This document shows, piece by piece, positions 33,312 through 42,188 of a DNA stretch of 64,000 nt. The position numbers were made by a program, and so were the translations under genes. Source of the DNA: Brevundimonas sp. UBA6550. Its GTDB lineage: Bacteria > Pseudomonadota > Alphaproteobacteria > Caulobacterales > Caulobacteraceae. The notes beneath the pieces were generated by a model, which was not told the DNA's origin, did not search any database, and saw only the letters and a list, made by a program, of their open reading frames with translations. The stretch is taken from positions 62,001 to 126,000 of the forward strand of contig NZ_DJKE01000005.1 in the NCBI RefSeq assembly GCF_002434505.1, given 5' to 3'. Each line of letters begins with the position of its first letter. The stretch's first letter is position 1.

Positions 33312-34796
33312 CTACTCCCCTGCCAGACGCGCGGCCTCGACCGCGCCGTTCCGGCCGAGCGACAGATAGGCGCCCGTGACTGCGGCGATGAACCGGTCAT
33401 CGGCGGCGAGCGCGGGCGGGAAGACGGCGGACAGGCTCAACAAGGCCGAAATCCGATCCTGGTCGTTGTCGGCGCCGGCCAGCAGTTCGGCGGTCCGGCC
33501 TGCCAACGGATCATCGACGACGAAGGCTTCACCGCTCTCGGTCACGCCCGATTGCCATTTCATCCAGGCGGCGACGCCCATAGCCATGGCCTTGATGCCC
33601 TGCCCGGCCGCCAGGCGTTCGGCGACCCCGGCCAGCAGACGCTGCGGCAGCTTCTGCGACCCGTCCATGGCGATCTGGCGGGTGCGGTGCATCAGGGCCG
33701 CGTTCGAGAAGCGAGCCATCAGGGCCTCGCGATAGGCGGCGATCTCCAGACCCGGCGGTGGGTCCAGCGTGGTCTGCGCCTCGTCCCATAGGGCCTCGAT
33801 ACAGGCGCGGAAAGCGGGAACGGCGACGGCTTCGTGGACATGCTCATGACCCGACAAAGCGCCTAGATAGGCGATGGCCGAATGGGCGCCGTTCAGCAGG
33901 CGCAGCTTGGCGTCCTCCCACGGTTCAACCGCATCGGTCAGTTGCACGCCCTCCCGGCCGAAGAATGGCGCAGCGAAGTCAGGCCGTTCGCCTGCGAACC
34001 AGTCCTCGATCACCCACTGGGTGAAAGGTTCCGCCTTGACCATCCCCTGGTCCTCGACGCCGAGACGGTCGGTCAAGCGAGCGATATCTTCAGGGATGGT
34101 GGCCGGCACGATCCGGTCGATCATGGTCTGCGGGAAGGCGCCCTCGGCCTCGATCCAGTCGGCCAGCGACGGGTCGATCCGGCGCGCCATGGCGATGACG
34201 CCGGCGCGTATCCGCTTGCCGTTGTGCGGAAGATTGTCGCAACTGATGACCGTGAAGGGCTTGAGACCCGCAGCGCGCCTCGCCCGCAGCGCGGCGACGA
34301 TGAAGCCTGGCGCGGTGCGCGGCGCAGAGATGTCCGCCAGATCGGCCGCCACGTCCGCATCGTCCATCAGCAGGTCGCCCGTCGCCGGGTCCAGGCGATA
34401 GCCCTTCTCGGTCACGGTCAGGGTGACGATGTGAACATCCGCGTCGGCCATGGCGGCGACCAGGGCGGCGGGGTCTTCCGGTCCGACCAGAACGCCACGC
34501 CCCGCGCCGATCACGCGCAAACGCTCGTCCGACCCGTCGCGCACGACCAGGGTGTAGAGGCCATCCTGCGGGTTCAACTGGTCGCGCACGCCAGGCGACC
34601 GCAGCGAGGCGCCCAGCACGCCCCAGCGCAGGTCGCCACTGGCCAGCGCATCGTCGAACACCACGGCCTGGTGAGCGCGGTGGAAGGCGCCGACGCCCAG
34701 ATGAACCACGCCGGTCTTCACCTGGGCGCGGTCGTAACCGGGAACGGCGACGTCGGCGGGCAGGCGCGACAGGCCTTCTTCGGAAAGGCGGCTCAC
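33312..34796 (-). CDS. Hexuronate reductase of UxuB type (mannitol dehydrogenase family)
   Basis: 494 residues, long-chain polyol dehydrogenase. N-terminal NAD loop HLGVGAFHRAHQAVVFDD, TVTEKGYRLDPATGDL, SCDNLPHNGKRIRAGV, MIDRIVPATIPED and WVIEDWFAGERP, then RLLNGAHSAIAYLG with catalytic residues. These stretches follow E. coli UxuB (fructuronate reductase, giving D-mannonate) and not UxaB (tagaturonate reductase). The gene sits between uxaC and altronate dehydratase uxaA, with no mannonate dehydratase in the window. So the enzyme may reduce tagaturonate to altronate, or both ketouronates. Overlaps uxaC by 4 bp. Confidence 0.88.
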   Translation of the reverse strand: MSRLSEEGLSRLPADVAVPGYDRAQVKTGVVHLGVGAFHRAHQAVVFDDALASGDLRWGVLGASLRSPGVRDQLNPQDGLYTLVVRDGSDERLRVIGAGRGVLVGPEDPAALVAAMADADVHIVTLTVTEKGYRLDPATGDLLMDDADVAADLADISAPRTAPGFIVAALRARRAAGLKPFTVISCDNLPHNGKRIRAGVIAMARRIDPSLADWIEAEGAFPQTMIDRIVPATIPEDIARLTDRLGVEDQGMVKAEPFTQWVIEDWFAGERPDFAAPFFGREGVQLTDAVEPWEDAKLRLLNGAHSAIAYLGALSGHEHVHEAVAVPAFRACIEALWDEAQTTLDPPPGLEIAAYREALMARFSNAALMHRTRQIAMDGSQKLPQRLLAGVAERLAAGQGIKAMAMGVAAWMKWQSGVTESGEAFVVDDPLAGRTAELLAGADNDQDRISALLSLSAVFPPALAADDRFIAAVTGAYLSLGRNGAVEAARLAGE

Positions 34797-36208
34797 AGCT
34801 TGTAGGCCGCCTTGACCAGATCATAGGTCAGGGCGCGCGCCAGGTCGTGGGCCTCGTCCTCCTCCATCCGGTGTTCGACCACCAGCTTGGCCAGGAAGCC
34901 GCAGTCCATGCGCCGCGCCACATCGTGACGGGCGGGGATCGACAGGAAGGCGCGGGTGTCGTCGTTGAAGCCGACGGTGTTGTAGAAGCCCGCCGTCTCG
35001 GTGACCTGTTCGCGGAAGCGACGCATCCCCTCGGGACTGTCATGGAACCACCAGCTGGGTCCCAGTTTCAGCGCCGGATAATGACCGGCCAGGGGCGCCA
35101 ATTCGCGGCTGTAGCTGGTCTCGTCCAGGGTGAAGAGGATCAGGGTCAGGCGCGTGTCGGACCCGAACCGGTCCAGCAGAGGCTTCAACGCCCGGACGTA
35201 ATCCGTCTGGGTCGGGATGTCGCAACCCTTGTCGCGGCCAAAGCGGTTGAAGACGGTGGCCGAATGGTTGCGGAACGATCCGGGATGCAACTGCATCACC
35301 AGCCCGTCTTCCACCGACATGGCGGCCATCTCCGTCAGCATCTGGCCCCGGAACAGTTCTGCGTCGGCCGGCGTCGCCGGAGCGGTCGATACGCGGCGGA
35401 ACAGGGCCTCGGCCTCACCTTTTGACAGGTCTGCGGTGAAGGCGGTGGGGTGACCGTGGTCGGTCGACGTGGCGCCCATCTCGATAAAGAAGGCCCGGCG
35501 ATCACGCAGCGCCTGAAGATAGCCTTCCCAGCTCAGCGTATCGCGGCTCGTCTGCTCGGCCAGGATTTTCAAATTGTCGCGGAAACCCTCATAGTCGGGG
35601 TCCAGCACCGGGTCGGGGCGATAGGCGGTCAGCACCCGCCCCTTCCAACCCGACGCCCTGATCGTCTTATGATGCTCCAGCGTGTCGAGCGGGCTCTCGG
35701 TGGTGGTCAGCACCTCGATATTGTAGCGGTCGAACAGGGCGCGAGGTCTGAAGGCGTCGGTCTTCAGCGCCGCGTCGATGATGTCGTAGTAATGGTCCGC
35801 CGTCTCGGCCGACAGGCGCACATCTATGCCGAACGCCTCGGCATAGACCCAGTCGTGCCACATCCGCGACGGCGTGGCCCGGAACAGATGATAGTTCTCG
35901 GCGAACCGTCGCCAGATCGTGCGCGGATCGGCCTCGACCGGACCACCGTCGGCGCGGGGAACGCCTAAATCCTCCATCGCCATGCCCTGCGAATGCAGCA
36001 TGCGGAACACGTAGTGGTCGGGCGTGATCAGCAGTTCGGCCGGATTGGCGAAGGGTTCGTTCAGCGCGAACCAACTCGGGTCCGTATGACCGTGCGGGCT
36101 GATGATCGGCAGCCCCTTGATCTCGGCGTACAGACGACGCGCGACGGCGCGCGTGTCGGCGTCGGCCGGAAACAGGCGATCAGGATTGAGGCTGAGAGGC
36201 TGGGGCAT
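34793..36208 (-). CDS. uxaC: Uronate isomerase
   Basis: 471 residues, normal length. Features: N-terminal LPIISPHGHTDPSWFALNE (His-X-His metal site), RMWHDWVYAEAFGID, EVLTTTESPLDTLEHH, SWWFHDSPEGMRRFREQV and a C-terminal DDTRAFLSIPARHDVARRM with catalytic Asp. It interconverts D-galacturonate/tagaturonate and D-glucuronate/fructuronate. First gene of uxaC-uxuB-type-uxaA on the minus strand, 74 bp from operator 6. Confidence 0.95.
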   Translation of the reverse strand: MPQPLSLNPDRLFPADADTRAVARRLYAEIKGLPIISPHGHTDPSWFALNEPFANPAELLITPDHYVFRMLHSQGMAMEDLGVPRADGGPVEADPRTIWRRFAENYHLFRATPSRMWHDWVYAEAFGIDVRLSAETADHYYDIIDAALKTDAFRPRALFDRYNIEVLTTTESPLDTLEHHKTIRASGWKGRVLTAYRPDPVLDPDYEGFRDNLKILAEQTSRDTLSWEGYLQALRDRRAFFIEMGATSTDHGHPTAFTADLSKGEAEALFRRVSTAPATPADAELFRGQMLTEMAAMSVEDGLVMQLHPGSFRNHSATVFNRFGRDKGCDIPTQTDYVRALKPLLDRFGSDTRLTLILFTLDETSYSRELAPLAGHYPALKLGPSWWFHDSPEGMRRFREQVTETAGFYNTVGFNDDTRAFLSIPARHDVARRMDCGFLAKLVVEHRMEEDEAHDLARALTYDLVKAAYKL

Positions 36209-36281
36209 GGTTCTGGTCGGCTCGTCACACGGCGCGGAAACGGACTGGCGAAACCCATCAATACGATGCCCCGAACGAAAA

Positions 36282-36295
36282 AGACACCGGTTACC
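36282..36295. promoter_or_regulatory. Putative LacI-family operator 6
   Basis: AGACACCGGTTACC between the pectin methylesterase stop and uxaC, 74 bp before uxaC. It matches the kduI site at 13 of 14 positions. Confidence 0.75.
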
Positions 36296-36352
36296 TTCAT
36301 GCTTCGATTTCTGCCTGGAACAGCATGGTGGCTCCGCGAACGCCGACAGTCG

Positions 36353-37468
36353 TCAGGCAAGAGCGCTCCCGAGAACGTCACTCCGTCGAACACTGGCCGC
36401 CTCGTTCGCCGTCAGCCGAGCGCCTCGCTCAAACTCCGCACGGCCGGGACCGCGAGAGCCGAAGGTCGCGAAACGCGCGTCCTCAGGCTGGAGCATGGTG
36501 CGCGGATTGCCGTCCTTTCCGGTGTACCACATCTCGGTCCAGCCGGCCGGCGCAATATGATCGTCCATCCAGCAGTCAAGGAAGGTCGTCGCTCCGACGA
36601 ACCGAGGATCGCCGTATCGGCCATCGGGAAAGGCGCTGGACGGGCGCCAAGGCCGGCCCAGGAAGACAGAGTGCCTAGGCGTCCCCGCGTCTCGGGTCAG
36701 GCGGCAGTCGTGGAAGACAAAGCCGTAGGCCTGATCGATGGGCGTGCTGGGGGCCACGATATAGCCCTCGACTGGATCGGCAGGTCGGAGCCGGGACCGG
36801 ATTTCGCAGCGTTCGAACCAGGCGCGCCCGGCGCCGAAGATGAAGTCGTAGCTGCCCGTGATCAGGCAACGGTCGAACAGGGTTGCCCCCGCATCGGGGA
36901 ACAGGGTGTCCTGATAACTCAGGATGTCGCAGTTGCGGACGACGGCGCGGTCCGAGCCCTTGTCCATCATCAGGGCCACAGCCTGCGGCCCTGCCCCATT
37001 GTGCGAATGCAGACCGTTGGGCTTGGTCATCTCCGCCAGGCCGTCGAAGGCGTTGTTGATCGTCAGCGTCTCGGCGTGGAAATCGCGGGCGCGCACGAAC
37101 AGGGTCGGGGTGCGGAACGTGCCCAACATCCGGCCGTCCGGCGCCGCCAGTCCCGAGGCCGCCAGGTGATTGATCACCGAACCGGCGCGATCCTCGCCGA
37201 TCAGATGGATAAAGGGTTTGTCGACGACGACCTGCTCGGTCCAGATCCCGCGTGTGATCAGAATGCGGAACGGCTTTCGCCCGTCCGCTGGCGCTGCGGC
37301 GATGGCGGCCGAAAGCGCAGGATAGGCGGGTGCGCCGACCCGCCGACCGGCCTCGGCCGTGCCCACCACGGCGTCGTATCCCCTTGTGGCGGCCCAGGAT
37401 CGGGTCGACGCCATCATCGGCAAAACGGCGGCGGCAAGCGCCTGACGACGCGAAACGGACAAGCGCAT
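36353..37468 (-). CDS. Exported pectin methylesterase, family CE8
   Basis: 371 residues; GGAG lies 5 bases before ATG 37468. A twin-arginine-like signal (RLSVSRRQALAAAVLPMMA ... WAA) precedes a right-handed beta-helix with CE8 marks: LMMDKGSDRAVVRNCDIL, SYQDTLFPDAG (oxyanion Gln and catalytic Asp), GSYDFIFGAGRAWFERC (nucleophile Asp) and VFLGRPWRP (Arg-Trp substrate motif). It removes methyl esters from homogalacturonan so that pectate lyases can act. It is downstream of receptor 3 on the same strand, but a strong terminator ends 13 bases before its start region. No ACCGGT operator lies upstream. Confidence 0.92.
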   Translation of the reverse strand: MRLSVSRRQALAAAVLPMMASTRSWAATRGYDAVVGTAEAGRRVGAPAYPALSAAIAAAPADGRKPFRILITRGIWTEQVVVDKPFIHLIGEDRAGSVINHLAASGLAAPDGRMLGTFRTPTLFVRARDFHAETLTINNAFDGLAEMTKPNGLHSHNGAGPQAVALMMDKGSDRAVVRNCDILSYQDTLFPDAGATLFDRCLITGSYDFIFGAGRAWFERCEIRSRLRPADPVEGYIVAPSTPIDQAYGFVFHDCRLTRDAGTPRHSVFLGRPWRPSSAFPDGRYGDPRFVGATTFLDCWMDDHIAPAGWTEMWYTGKDGNPRTMLQPEDARFATFGSRGPGRAEFERGARLTANEAASVRRSDVLGSALA

Positions 37469-37481
37469 GGCGGCTCCGATT

Positions 37482-37520
37482 GGAAAAAGAGGGCGCCGAC
37501 CGGCGAACCGGTCAGCGCCC
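37482..37520 (-). terminator. Strong intrinsic terminator between receptor 3 and methylesterase
   Basis: On the minus strand GGGCGCTGACCGG pairs with CCGGTCGGCGCCC (13 pairs, one G-T) around a TTCG tetraloop and is followed at once by TCTTTTT. It spans the space between the receptor stop (37548) and the methylesterase ribosome-binding site. Confidence 0.88.
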
Positions 37521-37547
37521 AGTCTCCCGGGGGAGTTGGGAGTGTTC

Positions 37548-40500
37548 CTAGAAGGTGTAGCGAACGCCGAAGTTGTACTGCCGCCCCGTGTGCGAATAGA
37601 CGTAGATGCTGTCGCGGCGACTGTCGGTGTATTGTTCGTTGAAGGCGTCAGTCAGATTCAGCCCTTCGAACGTCAACTTGATGCGGTCGTTCAGAGCGTA
37701 GGAAGCCGAGGCGTCCACCGTCACGATGTCGCGCACCCCGTCGATATCGTTGGTGCTGGTGCCGCTGGGCACCGCCGTCAGATAGCGATCGCGATAGGCC
37801 GCCGAGACACGGGCGCTGAACCGGTCGTCCTCGTAATAGAGGGTGGCGTTATAGGCGGTCTTCGACAGGCCAAGCAGGTCGTTCTCGACAAAGCCGGTCG
37901 GCGACCGCGACGAGATGTAGCTGATCTTCGAATCCACCAGGGTGACATTGAGGATGGCGCCGAGATTGTCGAATGGCCCAGGCAGGAAGCTGAATGGCTG
38001 CTGATAGCTGATCTCGACGCCCTTCAGGGGACCGCCCTCGGTGTTCACAGGACGGCTGAACAGGAAGACATCGCTGGGTGACACGCCCAGACCGTTGAGC
38101 AGATCTTGCGGCAGGCCGGACTGGTTGAACGGCTGAGACGTCCGCGAGGTCTGAATGTAGCTGTCGATGTCCTTGTAGAACAGGCCGACCGACAACAGGG
38201 CGTCCGGCGCGAAATACCATTCGGCGGACAGGTCGTAGGTCGTTGCGCGAATGGGGTTCAGATAGGGGTTGCCCGAACTGACGCTGAACACACCGACGGT
38301 GCTCAGGCTGCCGCCCGGCGTGACGCTGCCCAGATTGGGGCGGGTCATCACCTTGGCCGCACCGAAACGCACCAGGAAGTCCGGCGTGACCTCGGCGGTG
38401 ACATTCAGCGCCGGCAGCACGTCGTCATAGTCACGATCAACCGTCGTCTGTTGCGCGGCGCCCGCCACCAGCTGATAGCCGGTCGAGCTCTGGCGCGTCT
38501 TGACGTAGCGCACGCCGATGTCGCCCCGCACCGGAACGCCAGCAAGTTCGGTGTTGAAGTCCAACTGCAGATAGGCGGCTGAATCCTTTTCCGTCACGCT
38601 GCGGATATTGCCACGCGCATTGGCGTTTGAGGCGCCGCTCAGTTCGAACAGACCCGTGCCGCTGTAGATGTTGAACAGATCGGCGAAGGCGGCGAGATTG
38701 GGCGCGACCCAGTTGCGCACCGTGCCGTCGGGCGCGCCTAGATTGCGGCCGAAACCGCTGACCATTTCCGTCAGGCTTGCCAGGGTCACGCCAGCGGGCA
38801 ATTGCGGCACCACGCCTTCGTTGACCCGGGCCAAGGCCCAGGAGTCGAACTCATACTCCTTGTAGTTCACCCCAGCCTTCAGCGTCAGCGACGGCGTCAG
38901 GTCATAGCCGCCGTCCAGTTGCGCCGTCTTGATGGTGTTGGTCACTCCCTGCGGACGCAGCCGGATTTCCGAACGCGCCGCGCCGAAGTTGTAGGCCAGC
39001 GGGTCTGTGACATCGTAGCCGAAACGGATCAGGGGCGCGTTGCGGTTTTCGCGGTAGTCGTATGAATAATTGTCCGAGTTTTCGCGGTTCAGGATCACCG
39101 TCGTCTGGATCGGATTGTCGAAATCGGATTTCGAATAGCCGATCAGACCTTTGACCCGGAAGCGGTCGCTGAACTGATGTTCCAGGGTCAGCGTGCCTTG
39201 GGTGTATTTGGTGTCCAGTTCGTCGAAACGGGTCTCGCTTTCCACATCGACGTCGTCGAACAGGCCATAGACCATGTCGCCGTTCGCATCGATGACCCCA
39301 TCGCGCACGATGATTTCCGGCCGCCCGCCCTGCGAGGCGTTTCGCGCAAAGGACAGGGCTTCCAGCCAATTCTCCTGACGGGTCGCCTTGAAGTCGGAAT
39401 AAAGCAGATCGAGGTTGATCAGCGTCTGCTCTTGCGGACGAAACTGCACCGATCCCGTCAGGCCCAAACGCTCCTGATCGTGGGTCAGCCGGCCATAGCG
39501 CGGGAAGCGCGGCGTGTAGACGTCGGCGCGTCGCGCAGCCGCAAACGGCGATGCAGGGTTATAGCCGCCGGCCTCGGTTCCATTCAGCCAGCCGCCGGAG
39601 CCGTGACCTTCTTCCAGAAGACGACGCTTGGTGTAAGCCACAGAAACCAGTGCGCCGAGACGGCCGTCCATCCAGGTGTTGCTGGCCAGGGCCGCGAACC
39701 GAGGATCCCACTCCTGCGACAGGTCATTGTAGCCATACTGGCCCGACAGCACGAGGTTGGCGCCGGAGTAGTCGAATGGGCGGCCCGTCTGCAGATCGAC
39801 CGTTGCGCCCAGCGAGCCCTCTTCCGTCTCGGCAGAGGCGGTCTTGCGCACCGTGATGCTGTTGAAAAGCTCGGACGCAAAGACGTTGAAGTCGAACGCT
39901 CTGTTACGGTTGGCGCCGCCCGAACTGTCGGTGCCCGACGCCGTGCTCTGGCCCTCGACGCCGTTGATGCGCACGCGCGTGAACTGCGGGCCCAGGCCGC
40001 GCACGGTGATCTGACGGCCTTCGCCGGCGTCGCGTGCGATGGAGACGCCCGGCACCCGTTGAATCGACTCCGCCAGGTTGGCGTCGGGGAAGTCGGCCAT
40101 GTCCTCGGCCTTGATGACATCGACCACGCCATTGGCCCGACGCTTGGCCGTCAAGGCGCTTCCCAACGAGGCGCGGAAACCGGTTACCACGATAGTTTCA
40201 ACTTCGTCTGCCTGGTCCTCGACATCGCTCCCCTGGGCGATGGTTTGCGGGGCCGCCATCGCGCCGGACAGAACAGCAGTCCGCCCGTTGTTGGACGCCA
40301 CGACCAGATTGCTGCCCTGCAGAAGCTGGTTGAGGCCTTGGTTCACGGAATAGACACCCTGCACGGCGGCGGTCCGCTGCCCGGCCACTGCATCGGTCGA
40401 GGCCAGAATTTGCAGGTCCGCCTGTCGGGCGAAGGCCGGGACGCCAGTGGCGGCGGGCTGCGCCGGGACGTTGAACTGTCTGGATTGCGCCTGAACGGCG

Positions 40501-40577
40501 CCGGCGCCGGTCAACGCCATCGTGCTGACGGCGATCATCAGCGACGCTCGCGCGCAATAGTTTCGCGACATGGCCAT
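37548..40577 (-). CDS. TonB-dependent receptor 3 with STN signalling domain
   Basis: About 1009 residues. ATG 40577 follows AAAGGGAGGG; an earlier in-frame ATG would add a basic, non-signal N-terminus. After the signal (ARASLMIAVSTMALTGAGAV ... AQ) comes an STN domain (about residues 35-105: FNVPAQPAATGVPAFARQAD, STDAVAGQRTAAVQGVYSV, LNQLLQGSNLVV), then VETIVVTG, the plug (DFPDANLAESIQRVPGVSI) and a barrel ending NFGVRYTF. The STN domain is what transducer receptors use to touch a FecR-type anti-sigma factor, and such a pair lies immediately upstream. Ligand is probably a pectic oligomer, given the methylesterase that follows. Confidence 0.9.
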   Translation of the reverse strand: MAMSRNYCARASLMIAVSTMALTGAGAVQAQSRQFNVPAQPAATGVPAFARQADLQILASTDAVAGQRTAAVQGVYSVNQGLNQLLQGSNLVVASNNGRTAVLSGAMAAPQTIAQGSDVEDQADEVETIVVTGFRASLGSALTAKRRANGVVDVIKAEDMADFPDANLAESIQRVPGVSIARDAGEGRQITVRGLGPQFTRVRINGVEGQSTASGTDSSGGANRNRAFDFNVFASELFNSITVRKTASAETEEGSLGATVDLQTGRPFDYSGANLVLSGQYGYNDLSQEWDPRFAALASNTWMDGRLGALVSVAYTKRRLLEEGHGSGGWLNGTEAGGYNPASPFAAARRADVYTPRFPRYGRLTHDQERLGLTGSVQFRPQEQTLINLDLLYSDFKATRQENWLEALSFARNASQGGRPEIIVRDGVIDANGDMVYGLFDDVDVESETRFDELDTKYTQGTLTLEHQFSDRFRVKGLIGYSKSDFDNPIQTTVILNRENSDNYSYDYRENRNAPLIRFGYDVTDPLAYNFGAARSEIRLRPQGVTNTIKTAQLDGGYDLTPSLTLKAGVNYKEYEFDSWALARVNEGVVPQLPAGVTLASLTEMVSGFGRNLGAPDGTVRNWVAPNLAAFADLFNIYSGTGLFELSGASNANARGNIRSVTEKDSAAYLQLDFNTELAGVPVRGDIGVRYVKTRQSSTGYQLVAGAAQQTTVDRDYDDVLPALNVTAEVTPDFLVRFGAAKVMTRPNLGSVTPGGSLSTVGVFSVSSGNPYLNPIRATTYDLSAEWYFAPDALLSVGLFYKDIDSYIQTSRTSQPFNQSGLPQDLLNGLGVSPSDVFLFSRPVNTEGGPLKGVEISYQQPFSFLPGPFDNLGAILNVTLVDSKISYISSRSPTGFVENDLLGLSKTAYNATLYYEDDRFSARVSAAYRDRYLTAVPSGTSTNDIDGVRDIVTVDASASYALNDRIKLTFEGLNLTDAFNEQYTDSRRDSIYVYSHTGRQYNFGVRYTF

Positions 40578-40680
40578 GTGTGGGCCCTCCCTTTTGTGTT
40601 TCCTGGTTCCCGGCCCCTTCTTCGAGGGGTCCAAACGTCTCGATGTCCGACGATAGGTTTTCCGTCGCCGGATGAAAAAT

Positions 40681-41622
40681 TTATCGCGCACCGCCCAGCA
40701 TGATGACGTCCGCGCCGACGTTCACCCCGGCCCCATGCGAGACGCCGACGGCCTCGGCGAAGCTCTCCGGCTCGTTGGTTCGGAACCAGCCGACCACAGT
40801 GCGCCCCTCCAGATCGGGATCGACGATCACGATCTTGCGGGTGTTGTATCGATTGAACTCGGCGGCAGCGGCGGCGATCGTGTCGCCGTCCAGAACGATC
40901 TGGCCCTCTCGCCACGATAGGGCGCGATCCATTTCCAGCGGACGTTTGACAGGGCTTGAAGCGCCCGCCTCGTTGCTGACGAAGACCTGCTCGCCCGCCA
41001 CCACGCGGCGACGCTGTCTTGAAGCGCCCTTGTCGCTCCATACCTCGACCACACCTTCCGTCACCCGCACCTCGGCCCCGGCCGACTTGCGACGCACGGA
41101 AAAGGCCGTGCCAACCGCCTGAACCCGGATGTCGCCCGCCGCCACGACGAACGGACGGGCCCGATCCTTGGCGACCTGGAACCAGGCCTCGCCGCGATCC
41201 AGCTTCACGGCGCGTTCGGTCTTCTGGAATCGAACATCCAGCGTCGTATCGGTATTGATCGCCGCCATGGATCCGTCCGCCAGCGGAACGCGACGGATTT
41301 CCCCGACCAGCGTCCGATAGCGTTGACCCGACATGACAGGAGCCAGAACGACGCCGGCGGCGACCGCCGCCGCCAATCCCAGGCCGCCCAGCAACAGGCG
41401 GCGGTCAGGTCTGGCCGTCGCGCGATCCACAACGGTTTCGACCGGCTCGACCATAAGGGCCAGGACCGCCCTCGCCCGCCACAAGGCGCCCTGACGACGG
41501 CTGTCGCCTTCGAGCCAGTCTTCCAGCGCAACATGGTCCGAAGGTCTCATCGACCCCGCATCCAGCTGAGCGGCCCACTTGGCCGCCGACGCATCGATCT
41601 CGCTTGAGGTTTCCCGGCTCAT
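40681..41622 (-). CDS. FecR-type anti-sigma factor
   Basis: 313 residues. The N-terminal cytoplasmic part (ASAAKWAAQLDAG, DHVALEDWLEGDSRRQGAL) is the DUF4880/FecR-N region. One membrane segment lies near residues 75-95 (LLLGGLGLAAAVAAGVVLAP). The periplasmic FecR domain (RRVPLADGSMAAINTDTTLD, VEVWSDKG) ends in an STN-like region (AAAAEFNRYNTRKIVIVD) that would meet receptor 3. It holds the partner sigma factor until ligand binding by the receptor. Its start overlaps the sigma stop by 4 bp; receptor 3 begins 103 bp downstream. Confidence 0.9.
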   Translation of the reverse strand: MSRETSSEIDASAAKWAAQLDAGSMRPSDHVALEDWLEGDSRRQGALWRARAVLALMVEPVETVVDRATARPDRRLLLGGLGLAAAVAAGVVLAPVMSGQRYRTLVGEIRRVPLADGSMAAINTDTTLDVRFQKTERAVKLDRGEAWFQVAKDRARPFVVAAGDIRVQAVGTAFSVRRKSAGAEVRVTEGVVEVWSDKGASRQRRRVVAGEQVFVSNEAGASSPVKRPLEMDRALSWREGQIVLDGDTIAAAAAEFNRYNTRKIVIVDPDLEGRTVVGWFRTNEPESFAEAVGVSHGAGVNVGADVIMLGGAR

Positions 41623-42188
41623 GCCTGCCGCCCACGGGGCGTCGCTGCGCGACCTTCGTCACCCGTCTTCCCCAGACCGGCCAGGACCGCCTTCAACCCC
41701 CGCGCAGCCTCGTTCTCGACCACGTTCTCGGTCACGCCCAGCTGCGCCGCGATTTCCCGCTGCGACATACCCAAGATGCGACGCATCTCGAAGATGCGTC
41801 GGCTGCGTTCGGGCAAGGTGGCGACGATCTTCAGCACGCGTTCGAGTTCCTTTCGTCCCCCGGCGATACGTTCAGGCGACGGCTCATCCCACTCGACGCG
41901 CAGGGCGTCGATTTCCGTCACCGCCTCGATTCTTACGATCCGCGCGCGACGCATCTGCTCCAGAACCACGGATCGCGCCGTCTGAAAGAAGTAGGCGCGC
42001 GGGCTCTCGATCTGCTCGACCGCCTTCAGCTTGGCCAGCCGGCAATAGGCCTCCTGAATCACGTCATCGACATCGTTGGACGTGACCAGAGACCGCTTCA
42101 ACCAGACGCGGACATCCTGCTCGTGCGGCAGCACCTCGTGCGCCAGCCACCGCACCCGCGCATGATCCGTCCCTCGCCCGTGTTCCAC
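41619..42188 (-). CDS. ECF sigma factor, FecI type
   Basis: 189 residues from GTG 42188; a GTG about 11 codons inside is an alternative start, since region 2 begins only at VRVWLKRSL. Region 2 (SNDVDDVIQEAYCRLAKL, SPRAYFFQTARSVVLEQMRRAR) and region 4 (LPERSRRIFEMRRILGMSQ, REIAAQLGVTENVVENEAARG) are clear. With FecR and the STN receptor it forms a cell-surface signalling module that should turn on receptor 3 and possibly the methylesterase. It lacks the ACCGGT operator, so this branch appears independent of the LacI-type regulator. Confidence 0.9.
   Translation of the reverse strand: MEHGRGTDHARVRWLAHEVLPHEQDVRVWLKRSLVTSNDVDDVIQEAYCRLAKLKAVEQIESPRAYFFQTARSVVLEQMRRARIVRIEAVTEIDALRVEWDEPSPERIAGGRKELERVLKIVATLPERSRRIFEMRRILGMSQREIAAQLGVTENVVENEAARGLKAVLAGLGKTGDEGRAATPRGRQA

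Noticed and set aside
37548..40577. Receptor 3 as an iron-siderophore receptor, because of FecIR
   Set aside because: The plug and barrel follow the carbohydrate receptor type of the other two receptors, and the neighbour is a pectin methylesterase.
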